Shown one piece after another: positions 35,781 through 45,534 of a stretch of DNA of 64,000 nt. Origin of the DNA: DASRFR01 sp035651455 (GTDB lineage Bacteria > Acidobacteriota > Terriglobia > Terriglobales > Acidobacteriaceae). The notes under the pieces are model-generated. The model searched no databases. It was not told where the DNA came from and worked only from the letters and a program-made list of their open reading frames with translations. Position numbers and translations under genes: made by a program. Where the stretch lies: contig DASRFR010000029.1 in assembly GCA_035651455.1 (NCBI GenBank), positions 62,001-126,000 on the forward strand, in the 5' to 3' direction. Each line of letters begins with the position of its first letter. Within the stretch, counting starts at the first letter, position 1.

Positions 35781-37522
35781 CAAATTTGATCTTTGGTTTG
35801 GGACCGAACACGATGCCAATAAAATTGTTCGCTTCAGTGGTTATAATCGCTTTCTCCATCCTGCTTGTTGCGCAGAACGATTCAACTCAAACTTTTGAGC
35901 TGGTGATCGCGAACGGGCACATTATCGATGGCACCGGTTCGCCGTGGTATTCGGGCGACATCGGCATCCGCGAGGGTCAAATCGCCGCCATCGGCAACCT
36001 CTCGCAGGTGCATGCCAAGCGCACGATCGACGCTCACGGGCAGGTCGTGGCGCCGGGATTCATCGACATGTTAGGCCAGTCGGAACTCACCATCCTTGTC
36101 GATCCACGCCTGCCTTCGAAAATTTTTCAAGGGATCACCACTGAAATAACCGGAGAGGGAGGGTCCGCCGCTCCCTTGAATGACGCCATCATCCAAGCCG
36201 ACCACGCACAATACGAGCACCTGAAAATCACCCCGGACTGGCGCACGTTTGCACAATATTTTGCCCGGCTCGAGAAGCAAGGCATCGGCATCAACCTGGC
36301 CAGCTATGTGGGGGCTACGCAGGTGCGGCGCATAGTGCTAGGGGACGCCGACGTTCAACCTGTTGCAGCGCAGCTCGACAAAATGAAATCGCTGGTGCGC
36401 GAAGCCATGCAGGACGGCGCGATGGGCGTATCCACGTCACTCGAATACGCTCCCGCACCCTATGCCAAAACAAGCGAGCTGATTGCATTGGCCAGCGAGG
36501 CATCGACTTTCGGCGGCATCTATGCCACCCACATGCGCAATGAAAGCGACTCGGTGCTCGATGCTATCGACGAAGCGCTGCGAATCGGTCGCGAAGGTCA
36601 TATTCCGGTTGAGATCTGGCACATCAAAGTGGCGGGCAAGGCGAATTGGGGACGTATGCCCCAGGTGGTTGCAAAGATAAATGCCGCCCGCGCGCAAGGC
36701 ACCGACGTGACCGCCGATACCTATGCTTACACCGCCTGGTTTAATGATTTTTCCGCTTTCATTCCGCCCTGGGCGCACGACGGTGGGACGGCGAAGCTTA
36801 TTGAGCGGCTGAAAGATCCGGCTACCCGGGCCCGGATTCGCAATGACATGCTTACGCCTTCGAAGGCGTGGGACAACGAATGGCTCGAAATACCCGGTCC
36901 TGAGGCAGTTTTGATCGGGGTTGTGCAAAATCCCAAGCTGCTGCCGCTCCAAGGTAAACGCCTGTCGGAAGTCGCAAAGATATGGGGCAAGGACCCCATG
37001 GATGCGCTCTTCGATTTGCTGATCGAAGACAATGCTTTCACCAGCGTCGCGGTTTTCGGAATGTCGGAACCAGACGTTGGGTTGGCGCTTCAGCAGCCGT
37101 GGGTTTCGGTCGATAACGATTCTTCCGGCACGTCACCCGAAGGCCTTCTTGGGCAGGAGCACCCGCATCCCCGCGCTTATGGGACATTCCCGCGCGTTCT
37201 TCGCAAATACGTTCGTGAGGAAAAAAAACTCAGCCTGCCGGACGCCATCCGGAAATTCTCAGCCCTGCCGGCGCAGCGCATGGGTCTGAGCGATCGTGGA
37301 GTGCTGAAGGCAGGAATGTGGGCCGACATCGTAGTGTTCGATCCGACTACGGTTCGAGATGTCGCGACTTTTGATAATCCCAACCAGTTGTCGCAGGGCA
37401 TGCAATACGTGCTGGTCAACGGTGTCCCGGTCATCGAGCAAGGAAGAATGACAGGCGCCAGGCCGGGGAAAGTTTTGCGCGGCCCCGGGTATACCCATCA
37501 GCACGCCCCGAGTAGGGACTGA
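35777..37522 (+). CDS. N-acyl-D-amino-acid deacylase-like amidohydrolase, exported, HxH absent
   Basis: About 581 residues if started at the ATGA overlap with the permease gene; a second ATG at 35813 (GGGA upstream) begins directly on the signal peptide (MPIKLFASVVIIAFSILLVAQ). Amidohydrolase/Amidohydro_3 blocks: NGHIIDGTGSPWYSGDIGI, GQVVAPGFID, ATHMRNESD, EIWHIKVAGKANWGRM, VDNDSSGTSPEG. The usual metal ligands HxH after GFID are replaced (GFIDMLGQSE), and the usual GNCG Cys position reads GEGG, so only the later H, H and D remain. Catalysis may differ from D-aminoacylase. Confidence 0.78.
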   Translation: MTNLIFGLGPNTMPIKLFASVVIIAFSILLVAQNDSTQTFELVIANGHIIDGTGSPWYSGDIGIREGQIAAIGNLSQVHAKRTIDAHGQVVAPGFIDMLGQSELTILVDPRLPSKIFQGITTEITGEGGSAAPLNDAIIQADHAQYEHLKITPDWRTFAQYFARLEKQGIGINLASYVGATQVRRIVLGDADVQPVAAQLDKMKSLVREAMQDGAMGVSTSLEYAPAPYAKTSELIALASEASTFGGIYATHMRNESDSVLDAIDEALRIGREGHIPVEIWHIKVAGKANWGRMPQVVAKINAARAQGTDVTADTYAYTAWFNDFSAFIPPWAHDGGTAKLIERLKDPATRARIRNDMLTPSKAWDNEWLEIPGPEAVLIGVVQNPKLLPLQGKRLSEVAKIWGKDPMDALFDLLIEDNAFTSVAVFGMSEPDVGLALQQPWVSVDNDSSGTSPEGLLGQEHPHPRAYGTFPRVLRKYVREEKKLSLPDAIRKFSALPAQRMGLSDRGVLKAGMWADIVVFDPTTVRDVATFDNPNQLSQGMQYVLVNGVPVIEQGRMTGARPGKVLRGPGYTHQHAPSRD

Positions 37523-37577
37523 TCGGTCTGTGGCGAACAATTTACGAAAGTGGGCCTGGTTGGGTACAATTTAAAGA

Positions 37578-40500
37578 ATGTCCCAGCTGGTTCCCTCTAC
37601 GCTGTCCTGGGCCCATCCGCTTGTACAAGACTGGTTTGTACAGCGGTTTGGCACGCCTACGGAGCCACAGGAGCAGGGCTGGCCCCACATTCTCGCCGAG
37701 CGTACTACCTTGATCTCGGCGCCGACCGGTTCAGGCAAAACGCTCGCCGCCTTTCTTGCCTGCATCGATCGCCTGGTAAGAAAAGCCCTGGCCGGAGATC
37801 TGCAGGATAGAACCGAAGTGCTGTACGTTTCCCCTCTGAAAGCACTCGGGAACGACATTCAAAAAAATCTCGAAGTTCCACTGGGCGAAATCCTGCAAAT
37901 GGCTGGCGAACGCGGATTGCTGATGCCGGAGATTCGCACTGCAGTGCGAACCGGCGACACGCTGATGCCCGAGCGTCGGGCCATGCTGAAACGCCCGCCC
38001 CACATTCTGGTCACTACCCCGGAGTCGCTGTACATCCTGCTTACGGCTGAGAAGAGCCGAGCCATCCTTACCGATATCGAGACCGTCATCGTGGATGAAA
38101 TCCATGCGGTGGCGGACGACAAGCGCGGCGCGCACCTGACACTATCGCTCGAGCGATTAGAACGGCTCGCGAAGCGGCGTCCCGTCCGAATCGGACTTTC
38201 AGCCACGCAGAGGCCAATTGAAGAGGTTGCGCACTTTCTGACCGGCAGCGACAGGCCAAGTCCCGTGATCGTGAACATCGGCCACAAACGGGCGCTCGAT
38301 CTTGCGGTCGAAGTACCGGGCAGTCCTCTCGGCCCAGTCGCCAGCAACGAGATGTGGGACGAGATCTATGACCGGATCAGCGAGCTTGTGGGACAGCATC
38401 GATCCACGCTCGTGTTCGTCAATACTCGCCGTCTGGCAGAGCGCGTCGCGCATCAGCTCGCCGCACGGCTGGGTGACGATGCCGTTGCCGCCCACCACGG
38501 AAGTTTGTCGCGCAAGCTAAGACTGGCGGCGGAGCGAAAGCTCAAGAGTGGCGAAATCCGGGTGCTGGTCGCGACCGCCTCGCTGGAGCTGGGAATCGAT
38601 ATCGGCACGGTTGAGCTGGTATGCCACATCAGTTCCACGCGCTCGATTGCGGTCGCGCTGCAGCGGGTTGGCCGGTCGGGTCACTGGCGTGGGGCTGTAC
38701 CCAAGGGACGTCTCTTTGCCACCACGCGCGACGAACTGGTTGAATGCGCGGCGCTGGTACAGGCCATCCGGCATGGCGATCTGGACCGGCTGATGATTCC
38801 GGAGTCGCCATTGGACGTATTAGCGCAGCAGATCGTGGCGGCATGCGCGGCCGAAGAGTGGGACGAAGAAGATCTCTTCCATATGGTGCGGCGCGCCTAT
38901 CCGTATCGCCACCTGCCCCGTGAGATTTTTGAAGCCATTCTGGAAATGCTTTCCGAAGGCATTTCCGCCCGCCGGGGACGTTACGGCGCTTACCTGCACC
39001 GTGATCGCGTAAACAAGAAGCTACGGCCACGACGAGGCGCGAGGCTGGCTGCGATCACCAGTGGCGGTGCGATTCCCGACAGCGCCTTGTACACCGTGGT
39101 CGCCGAGCCCGAAGGCACGGTGGTGGGCACACTGGATGAAGACTTCGCCGTAGAGAGCAATCGCGACGACATCATCTTGCTGGGGAATGCATCGTGGAGA
39201 ATCCGGCGCATCGAAGGCAAGTCGGGCCGAGTACTGGTGGAAGATGCGCACGGCGCGCCACCCAGTGTGCCGTTCTGGCTCGGCGAAGCACCCGCACGAA
39301 CCTCAGAGTTGTCCGTCACCATCAGCCACCTGCGGAAATCAATCAGCGACATGCTGCCCAATGTGTCTCCCGTGGGGTTCTCGGCCACGCAGCCCATGGT
39401 TGCCGAGACGGTGGCGTGGCTCAAGGAAGAATGTGGTCTGGATGACGCCGGCGCCGAGCAGATGATTGAGTACATTCTGCAAGGGCGGGCGGTGCTTGGA
39501 GACGTGCCGACGCACACAACCGTGATTGCGGAGCGCTTCTTCGACGAAGGCGGCGGCATGCAGCTTGTGATTCACGCGCCATTTGGCGGCCGCGTGAATA
39601 AGGCGTGGGGCTTGGCATTACGCAAGCGCTTCTGTCGCAGCTTCAACTTCGAATTGCAGGCGGCGGCTACCGACAACGGGTTGAACATCGCGCTGGCGGA
39701 ACAGCACAGTTTTCCGCTGGCCGATGTCTTTCATTTTCTGCAGGCGGAAACGGTGCAGCCGATTCTCGAGCAGGCTGCTTTGGCATCGCCTATCTTCGCT
39801 ACGCGTTGGCGCTGGGATGCGATGCGGGCGTTGGCGCTCCTGCGCTTCCGTGGAGGCTCAAAGGTTCCGCCGCAGATTCAACGCATGCGCTCCGATGACC
39901 TGCTGGCGTCCGTCTTTCCCGATGTCGCCGCTTGCCAGGAAAATATTGTCGGGGATATACAGATTCCTGATCATCCTCTGGTCAAGGAGGTGATGAAAGA
40001 TGTCCTGAATGAAGCCATGGACCTGGAAGGACTTAAGGAGGTTCTCCGTGGCATGGCAGAGGGACGGATTCGCTGCCTCGCGGTGGACACTCCCGTGCCG
40101 TCGCAGTTTTCCCATGAAATTCTGAATGCCAATCCCTATGCCTACCTCGACGATGCTCCGCTTGAGGAGCGCAGAGCGCGGGCAGTGGAGATGCGCCGCG
40201 TGCTTCCGCAATCGGTGCTTGAGGAAGTGGGCAAACTCGATTCTGCCGCCATCGCACAAGTGCGGCATGAGGCTTGGCCCGATGTCCGCGACGCGGATGA
40301 ACTTCACGACGTGCTGCACACGTTCATTGTCTTCCCGGAAGCCACTGAATCGGTCCCAGGTGAACCGGCGCGCGAAGAATCTGTGACCAGTGACTGGATT
40401 TTCTACTTCGACCAACTCGTCAGCCGTGGAAGGGCGGCAATCGCTACTGTCGAATACAGCGATCCGCGAGCAGCCCAAGCGGGGGAGCGCCGCTACTGGA

Positions 40501-41957
40501 TAACTGCGGAGCGGGCGAAGGTCTTCAGCCGCCTTTTTCCGCGCGCGCGCTTCAGCAACGCGCTTCCCGAGATAACGAACAATGACCTTTCCTACGAGGA
40601 TGCCCTGCTGAGCGCGGTCACAGGCTGGATGATGCATTCCGGTCCGACAAGCGCAATCCCGTTGGCAACTCGGCTGGGCCTGCCTGCCGTGGAAATCGAC
40701 AAAGCTCTTCTTCGATTGGAAGCAAGCGGCGCGATCTTGCGGGGCAACTTCACCGGACAATATTCGCCAGGGGATGCCTCTGCATGGGAGGGATCTCCCG
40801 CCGAACCCGAGCTGGAGTGGTGCGATCGGCGACTGCTTGCGCGGATTCACAGGCTTACCGTTGCTACTTTGCGAAAGCAGATCGAGCCGATCACCGCCGC
40901 TCAGTTCATGCGCTGGCTTCTCCGCTGGCAACACGTGGCGCCCGCGAGCCAGGTGCTCGGAGAACGCGGCACCATGGAAGTGTTACGCCAATTGCAGGGC
41001 TTCGAGATCCCCGCAAACGCCTGGGAGCGCCAGGTGCTGGGCCGCCGGGTGGCGAATTATGAGCCCGCGGTCCTGGACCGGTTGTGCCTGACAGGAGCAA
41101 TCGGGTGGGGCAGGCTGTCTCCTCATCCTGCCACCCTCGAAGATTCGGTGGCGGGCAAGCGGCGGGTCATCCCAACCAGCGTAGCGCCCATCACCTTCTT
41201 TGTGCGCGAAGATGCGGACTGGATGACCTCGCACCATCCGGACTCGGATCACGGCGCAGCGCGCGGGCTTAGTCAGGGAGCCCAGGAAGTTCTCGATTTT
41301 CTGCGCCACCGCGGAGCTTCATTCTTCGCCGATATTGTCCGCGGCACGGGAAAAATAAAAGCGGAAATCGAGACCGCGCTATGGGAATTGGTAGCCGCCG
41401 GCCTGGTAACCGCCGACGGGTTTGACAACCTGCGTTCTCTGATTGATCCCAAGCGGCGCGCCGGCCAGGGCAGTGGGCGAACATCGCGGCCGAGGCACAG
41501 TTCCGGCCGTTGGTCTCTGCTCTATACCGATCAGCATGTGGATCGAAACCGGGCGATCGAAGCCACCTGCTGGATTCTGCTGAAACGCTACGGCGTCGTC
41601 TTCCGAGATATTCTGGCCCGGGAGACGAATCTTCCGAAATGGCGCGAGCTGCTGATGGCGTTCCGCCGCCTCGAAGATCGTGGAGAGGTGCGGGGCGGCC
41701 GCTTCGTCAGCGGATTTCTCGGCGAGCAGTTCGCGTTGCCAGTTGCTGTCGAGAGCTTACGAGCGAGTCGAAAGATACCGGCTACAGGGGAGCTAGTCAC
41801 GCTCTCGGCTGCTGATCCATTGAACCTGGTCGGAATTCTCGTTCCCGGAGAGCGTGTACCGGCAATCTCAGGGAGAACTGTCACTTTTCGGGATGGAGTT
41901 GCGGCAGCGGAAAGCTCGGAATCGATCGTTACCGCAGAGGTGGCGGCAACTGGGTAG
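37578..41957 (+). CDS. lhr: Lhr-like superfamily 2 DNA/RNA helicase
   Basis: 1459 residues, full-length Lhr. The Q-like motif PTEPQEQGW is followed by Walker A GSGKT (51-55), DEIH (173-176), SATQRP (motif III), HHGSLSRKLR and ATASLELGIDIG (motif V), and QRVGRSGHWRG (motif VI). A winged-helix/Lhr core follows, then the long C-terminal Lhr extension (about 880-1459) with DUF4145-like and HTH modules. It translocates 3' to 5' on ssDNA in studied relatives and is thought to act in DNA repair. Its 3' end overlaps a convergent minus-strand gene by 29 bases. Confidence 0.92.
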   Translation: MSQLVPSTLSWAHPLVQDWFVQRFGTPTEPQEQGWPHILAERTTLISAPTGSGKTLAAFLACIDRLVRKALAGDLQDRTEVLYVSPLKALGNDIQKNLEVPLGEILQMAGERGLLMPEIRTAVRTGDTLMPERRAMLKRPPHILVTTPESLYILLTAEKSRAILTDIETVIVDEIHAVADDKRGAHLTLSLERLERLAKRRPVRIGLSATQRPIEEVAHFLTGSDRPSPVIVNIGHKRALDLAVEVPGSPLGPVASNEMWDEIYDRISELVGQHRSTLVFVNTRRLAERVAHQLAARLGDDAVAAHHGSLSRKLRLAAERKLKSGEIRVLVATASLELGIDIGTVELVCHISSTRSIAVALQRVGRSGHWRGAVPKGRLFATTRDELVECAALVQAIRHGDLDRLMIPESPLDVLAQQIVAACAAEEWDEEDLFHMVRRAYPYRHLPREIFEAILEMLSEGISARRGRYGAYLHRDRVNKKLRPRRGARLAAITSGGAIPDSALYTVVAEPEGTVVGTLDEDFAVESNRDDIILLGNASWRIRRIEGKSGRVLVEDAHGAPPSVPFWLGEAPARTSELSVTISHLRKSISDMLPNVSPVGFSATQPMVAETVAWLKEECGLDDAGAEQMIEYILQGRAVLGDVPTHTTVIAERFFDEGGGMQLVIHAPFGGRVNKAWGLALRKRFCRSFNFELQAAATDNGLNIALAEQHSFPLADVFHFLQAETVQPILEQAALASPIFATRWRWDAMRALALLRFRGGSKVPPQIQRMRSDDLLASVFPDVAACQENIVGDIQIPDHPLVKEVMKDVLNEAMDLEGLKEVLRGMAEGRIRCLAVDTPVPSQFSHEILNANPYAYLDDAPLEERRARAVEMRRVLPQSVLEEVGKLDSAAIAQVRHEAWPDVRDADELHDVLHTFIVFPEATESVPGEPAREESVTSDWIFYFDQLVSRGRAAIATVEYSDPRAAQAGERRYWITAERAKVFSRLFPRARFSNALPEITNNDLSYEDALLSAVTGWMMHSGPTSAIPLATRLGLPAVEIDKALLRLEASGAILRGNFTGQYSPGDASAWEGSPAEPELEWCDRRLLARIHRLTVATLRKQIEPITAAQFMRWLLRWQHVAPASQVLGERGTMEVLRQLQGFEIPANAWERQVLGRRVANYEPAVLDRLCLTGAIGWGRLSPHPATLEDSVAGKRRVIPTSVAPITFFVREDADWMTSHHPDSDHGAARGLSQGAQEVLDFLRHRGASFFADIVRGTGKIKAEIETALWELVAAGLVTADGFDNLRSLIDPKRRAGQGSGRTSRPRHSSGRWSLLYTDQHVDRNRAIEATCWILLKRYGVVFRDILARETNLPKWRELLMAFRRLEDRGEVRGGRFVSGFLGEQFALPVAVESLRASRKIPATGELVTLSAADPLNLVGILVPGERVPAISGRTVTFRDGVAAAESSESIVTAEVAATG

Positions 41958-42306
41958 GGAGTTCGTCGCTGGCGACCAGCACCTGCGCCAGAAAGTACCT
42001 GGCATTTTGCCGATAGAACAGGAGTTTCCTCCAGATCCCGTCGCGCTGTCGTGGGACCTGGACGGCTTGCACCAGGGCTGCTGGACCTTCCCTCCCGTCT
42101 GCGCGGACAAAGAACATGCCCGCCAGTTGGCTGGGTCCAAGCGCGTAGCGCCCGGCCTTGAACATTACGTCCCCAATGCGGAAATCGAATGGCACGTGCG
42201 CAACTGCCTTGGGCGATTCTCCGTGCTGGAACAGCGATAAGCTGACGACCGACACGTAAGAGTGCTCAGCAGGTATTTGAATTGCGCGGACTGGGATGGC
42301 AGACAT
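41929..42306 (-). CDS. Acidobacterial 'VPFDFRIGD' family protein, N-terminus atypical
   Basis: 125 residues. The motif VAHVPFDFRIGDVMFKAGRYALGP and the later KLLFYRQNARYFLAQV match a small family common in Acidobacteriota, usually exported and carrying a signal peptide. Here the start (MSAIPVRAIQIPAEHSYVS) is not signal-like, so the N-terminus has diverged or been lost. The last 29 bases run into lhr. Upstream on its own strand a U-tailed hairpin (42327-42375) would cut most transcripts, so expression is doubtful. Function unknown; a decayed gene is possible. Confidence 0.5.
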   Translation of the reverse strand: MSAIPVRAIQIPAEHSYVSVVSLSLFQHGESPKAVAHVPFDFRIGDVMFKAGRYALGPSQLAGMFFVRADGREGPAALVQAVQVPRQRDGIWRKLLFYRQNARYFLAQVLVASDELPTQLPPPLR

Positions 42307-42326
42307 GGGTGGGATCCAAGCGGTCT

Positions 42327-42375
42327 AAAAAGCAACCGGGGACTCGATGAGGGGGTCCCCCGTAGTCCCCGGTTG
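42327..42375 (-). terminator. Strong hairpin with U-tract on the minus strand
   Basis: A perfect 12-bp outer stem (CAACCGGGGACT / AGTCCCCGGTTG at 42333-42344 and 42364-42375) encloses a second GGGGG/CCCCC stem. Read on the minus strand it ends GCTTTTT, an intrinsic terminator or attenuator. It lies 21 bases upstream of the minus-strand gene at 42306, so it could attenuate that gene or end an unseen short RNA. On the plus strand no T-run follows. Confidence 0.6.
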
Positions 42376-42466
42376 ACACTGCCTAGCAGGACTGTTAAAA
42401 GCGCTTCCCCCATCGCTTTCGCCAGGCCAGTCGTCGCATACATGAAGAGCAGGTGACGTACCAAAG

Positions 42467-42494
42467 TGGAACCAGTACCATGACCATGGTTCCA
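42467..42494. repeat. Inverted repeat TGGAACCA-N12-TGGTTCCA
   Basis: Perfect 8-bp arms, 12-base spacer, about 30 bases upstream of the promoter of the sigma54-activator gene. It may be an operator or activator site. A second short repeat GGATAG-N6-CTATCC lies at 42596-42613. Confidence 0.35.
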
Positions 42495-42525
42495 GCTGCT
42501 TAACAAATATTTGATTTTCCACGTC

Positions 42526-42554
42526 TTGCAAGTTTTTCGATCACACTTTATAAA
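42526..42554 (+). promoter_or_regulatory. Sigma70-type promoter of the FHA/sigma54 activator gene
   Basis: TTGCAA, 17 bases, TATAAA. It would start transcription near 42562, about 110 bases before the GTG start of the regulator. Confidence 0.6.
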
Positions 42555-42671
42555 AGCAGCGCTGCCTTGTTTCGAGCCTGCGCTACTATCCTCCCGGATA
42601 GGGTCGACTATCCATTCAGATAGGCTCGGGAAGGCGGAAGGGGCTCCGGGTAGAGGTACGCGGGGGACAAA

Positions 42672-44615
42672 GTGAATCCCAGGTTAGTTGCGATCAGTGG
42701 GCCACTGAAGGAATTTACATTTGTATTACCAACCAAGGAAGTGCCGGTTGGGCGAGACCCGGCTAACCTGTTGTGCATCAATGATCCCTCTGTCTCACGG
42801 CGTCACTGCACCCTATTGCAGGCCGACAACGGAGTACTGGTTCGTGACCTTAAGAGCCGTAATGGCACGCAGGTAAATGGAAACTCAGTCAAGGAGCAGG
42901 TCCTCAAACATGGGGATCAGGTCGCAATTGGAGACTCACTGTTCCTGTTTCTGGCTGACGAGTCGCAGGTGGAAGGCGGCCAGGTAGAATTCGAAGACAA
43001 CTCGCCGACTCACACCACCGCTCGCATTCGTCCCCAGGACGTTCTCTACCTCCAGCCCGAGAAGATTCTCAACGAACTTCCTGCGGCCTCACGACTAGCG
43101 CATAACCTCAATGCGCTGCTGAAAATCAGCCGGATCGTCCACGCCATCCGCGAGTTGGATGAACTGCAGCAACAGATTCTGAACCTGACCTTCGAGATCG
43201 CACCGGCTGAACGAGGCGCCATCCTGCTGGAGGGAACACAGAGCGAGAAATTCAGCTCCATCTTCGCTCGAAACCGGGTTAGTGAAGACCCACGCCCGGT
43301 CAGGGTCAGCCGCACCATTGCCCGCCAGGTGCTGGAACAGGGAGTGGCCATCCTGGGCAGCGATGTGCCAAGCAGCGGGGGATATAAGCAGGTGGAAAGC
43401 TTGATCGTTTCCCACGTCCGCTCTTTCCTCTGCGTGCCGATGACCGTCTTCCAAAACGTGATTGGCTGCATTTACCTGGACGCCACGGACCCCAAGAACC
43501 GCCTCGATGAGGATCACATGGAATTGGTGACCGCCATTGCGGGCATTTCGGCGGTTGCGCTCGACAACGCGAAACGATTGCAGTGGCTGGAAGAAGAGAA
43601 TGAGCGCCTGAATGCCGAGGTCAATCTGCAACACAGCATGGTAGGCGAAAGCCAGAAGATGAAAGAGGTCTACCAGGTCCTGTCGCGGGTGGCTCCCACT
43701 GAATCGACGGTTTTGATTGGGGGCGAGAGCGGAACTGGCAAAGAGCTTGCGGCGCGCGCAATCCACCGTAGTAGTCCAAGGGCCGCGAAACCGTTTGTGG
43801 CAATCAACTGCGCGGCCATACCTGAAAATCTGCTGGAGACCGAGTTCTTCGGGCATGAAAAGGGGGCTTTTACCGGCGCGGTGGGCCAAAAGAAAGGCAA
43901 GCTCGAGATCGCGGACGGGGGCACGGTTTTTCTGGATGAAATTGGAGAAATCGTGCAGGCACTACAGGTCAAGTTGCTGCGTGTCTTACAAGAACGCGAG
44001 TTTGATCGCGTGGGCGGGACCAAGCCTGTATCGGTAAACATCAGAGTCATTGCGGCGACGAACCGGGAATTACTGGAGTGCGTGAAGGCGGGTACCTTTC
44101 GGCAGGACTTGTATTACCGCCTGAACGTGGTTCGGGTGAACATGCCAGCGCTACGCGACCGCAAGGACGACATCCCCATGCTGGCCCGATATTTCATCGA
44201 GAAGCACAGCCAGCGCCTGAACGTAAAGGCCAAGGTCATCTCGCGGGAGGCGCTCGGATGCCTTATGAGCTACGACTGGCCGGGCAATGTGCGTGAATTG
44301 GAGAATGCAATCGAACGCGCCCTCGTAATGGGATCGTCTGATCAGGTTTTGCCTGAGGACCTGCCCGAGTCTTTGCTCGAGGTGGAATCGGCCGCCGCTA
44401 ACAGCGGGGCGAAGTATCATGCCGCGGTCAAAGACCTGAAAAAGCGGCTTATCCAGGATGCAATCGAGGAAGCTAAAGGCAACTACACCGATGCCGCAAA
44501 ACTGCTCGGAGTGCATCCCAACTACCTGCACCGCCTCATCCGCAACCTGGAGTTAAAACAGACCCTGCGAGCGCCGGCGCCCCAGCGCGGCAAGCCCTTC
44601 ATGAACCCGCTTTGA
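42672..44615 (+). CDS. FHA-GAF-AAA+ sigma54-dependent activator
   Basis: 647 residues. FHA (about 24-100: VGRDPANLL, SVSRRHCTLL, KSRNGTQVNG), a GAF-like domain (about 165-310), AAA+ with Walker A GGESGTGKE, sigma54-contact loop GAFTGA (398-403), Walker B GTVFLDEIGE and R-finger region, then a Fis-type HTH (YTDAAKLLGVHPNYLHRLIRNL). All residues needed to remodel sigma54 holoenzyme are present. The FHA domain suggests control by phosphothreonine proteins; the Ser/Thr kinase two genes on is a plausible partner. The start GTG at 42672 has GGGGGAC nearby. The promoter above and the inverted repeats likely control it. Confidence 0.93.
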   Translation: MNPRLVAISGPLKEFTFVLPTKEVPVGRDPANLLCINDPSVSRRHCTLLQADNGVLVRDLKSRNGTQVNGNSVKEQVLKHGDQVAIGDSLFLFLADESQVEGGQVEFEDNSPTHTTARIRPQDVLYLQPEKILNELPAASRLAHNLNALLKISRIVHAIRELDELQQQILNLTFEIAPAERGAILLEGTQSEKFSSIFARNRVSEDPRPVRVSRTIARQVLEQGVAILGSDVPSSGGYKQVESLIVSHVRSFLCVPMTVFQNVIGCIYLDATDPKNRLDEDHMELVTAIAGISAVALDNAKRLQWLEEENERLNAEVNLQHSMVGESQKMKEVYQVLSRVAPTESTVLIGGESGTGKELAARAIHRSSPRAAKPFVAINCAAIPENLLETEFFGHEKGAFTGAVGQKKGKLEIADGGTVFLDEIGEIVQALQVKLLRVLQEREFDRVGGTKPVSVNIRVIAATNRELLECVKAGTFRQDLYYRLNVVRVNMPALRDRKDDIPMLARYFIEKHSQRLNVKAKVISREALGCLMSYDWPGNVRELENAIERALVMGSSDQVLPEDLPESLLEVESAAANSGAKYHAAVKDLKKRLIQDAIEEAKGNYTDAAKLLGVHPNYLHRLIRNLELKQTLRAPAPQRGKPFMNPL

Positions 44616-44631
44616 CGCGAAGCCATTTGCC

Positions 44632-45534
44632 TCAGGCTGGCGGGAGCGGAAGAGAAAAGAGAATTCCGGGGTCCAGGTATATGCCTTGCCAGCGCACGGC
44701 GACGTGCAAATGTGCTCCGGTCGCTCTGCCGGTCGCGCCGCTTAAGCCCACAGATTGCCCTCTCAACACATGGCTTCCTTCCGCGACCGAGATTTGCGAC
44801 AGGTGCATGTAAATGCTCAGCAGTCGTTGCCCGTGATCGATAACCACACAATTGCCCTCGTAGTACAAAGGCTGGGCAAGGATCACCGTACCATCGTTGA
44901 CCGCACGAACCGCGGTTCCCTCAGGCACTCTGTAATCCAACCCTTGATGGATGCTTTGCACTTTCCCGTTGAACGTACGCTCGGTCCCGAAGTTGTCCGA
45001 CACGGCTGCTTTGACGGGCGGCTGAAAACGTGTCGACCATGCCTGCTCGGAGCTCGTCTGCAGAAAAGCTTTTTTCTTGAGTTCGTCGGCTTTTTCAATG
45101 AGTTGAAGTTGGGCAGCATCGGGCTCGATAAATTTAGTCGGTACTTGCAGCGACACAGTTCGATACCTCGCACGGGTGACAAGAATGTTGCGGCTAAGCG
45201 AAACGGACGCTCCTCCCGGAGTCTTTCCGCTTAAGACCAGCGGGTAGCTGCCTGGGTGCGTTTTTAAGCTCACGCCGGCGAGGGCGTACCACGAATTGTT
45301 CTCCGAGTCGTGGCTGAACGCAACATCATGTCCGTCCCAAACGCCACCGAGAGATTGCATTTTGCGAAAAGTTTTTACCCGGAACAGAATCGGGGCGCCG
45401 TTCACCGGGTGCGCGGGATACCATCGCACAGTCCAGGTCGGGGCCGCGGCAGCCATCGCCGCCTGCGCCAACCCGCAGGGCACAAAGGCGACAACGAGTG
45501 CCAGCGAGACGAAGATGTGAATGAGACGCTGCAG
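44632..45534 (-). CDS. Exported M23-family endopeptidase, probable CTG start
   Basis: About 300 residues. The LytM domain has IHQGLDYRVPEGTAV (His and Asp ligands) and GAHLHVAVRW (HLH), a complete zinc site for cutting peptidoglycan cross-bridges. The N-terminal part (after the signal) has a beta-sandwich-like segment (WYPAHPVNGAPILFRVKTF...) and a helical linker. The frame has no ATG. A GTG at 45483 would fall inside the signal peptide; the CTG at 45534 gives MQRLIHIFVSLALVVAF.., a complete signal, with GGAG seven bases upstream. It converges on the sigma54-activator gene (16 bases). Confidence 0.85.
   Translation of the reverse strand: MQRLIHIFVSLALVVAFVPCGLAQAAMAAAAPTWTVRWYPAHPVNGAPILFRVKTFRKMQSLGGVWDGHDVAFSHDSENNSWYALAGVSLKTHPGSYPLVLSGKTPGGASVSLSRNILVTRARYRTVSLQVPTKFIEPDAAQLQLIEKADELKKKAFLQTSSEQAWSTRFQPPVKAAVSDNFGTERTFNGKVQSIHQGLDYRVPEGTAVRAVNDGTVILAQPLYYEGNCVVIDHGQRLLSIYMHLSQISVAEGSHVLRGQSVGLSGATGRATGAHLHVAVRWQGIYLDPGILFSLPLPPA

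Noticed and set aside
39858..40934. 358-codon minus-strand frame inside lhr
   Set aside because: Antisense shadow of a GC-rich helicase gene; no recognisable domain.
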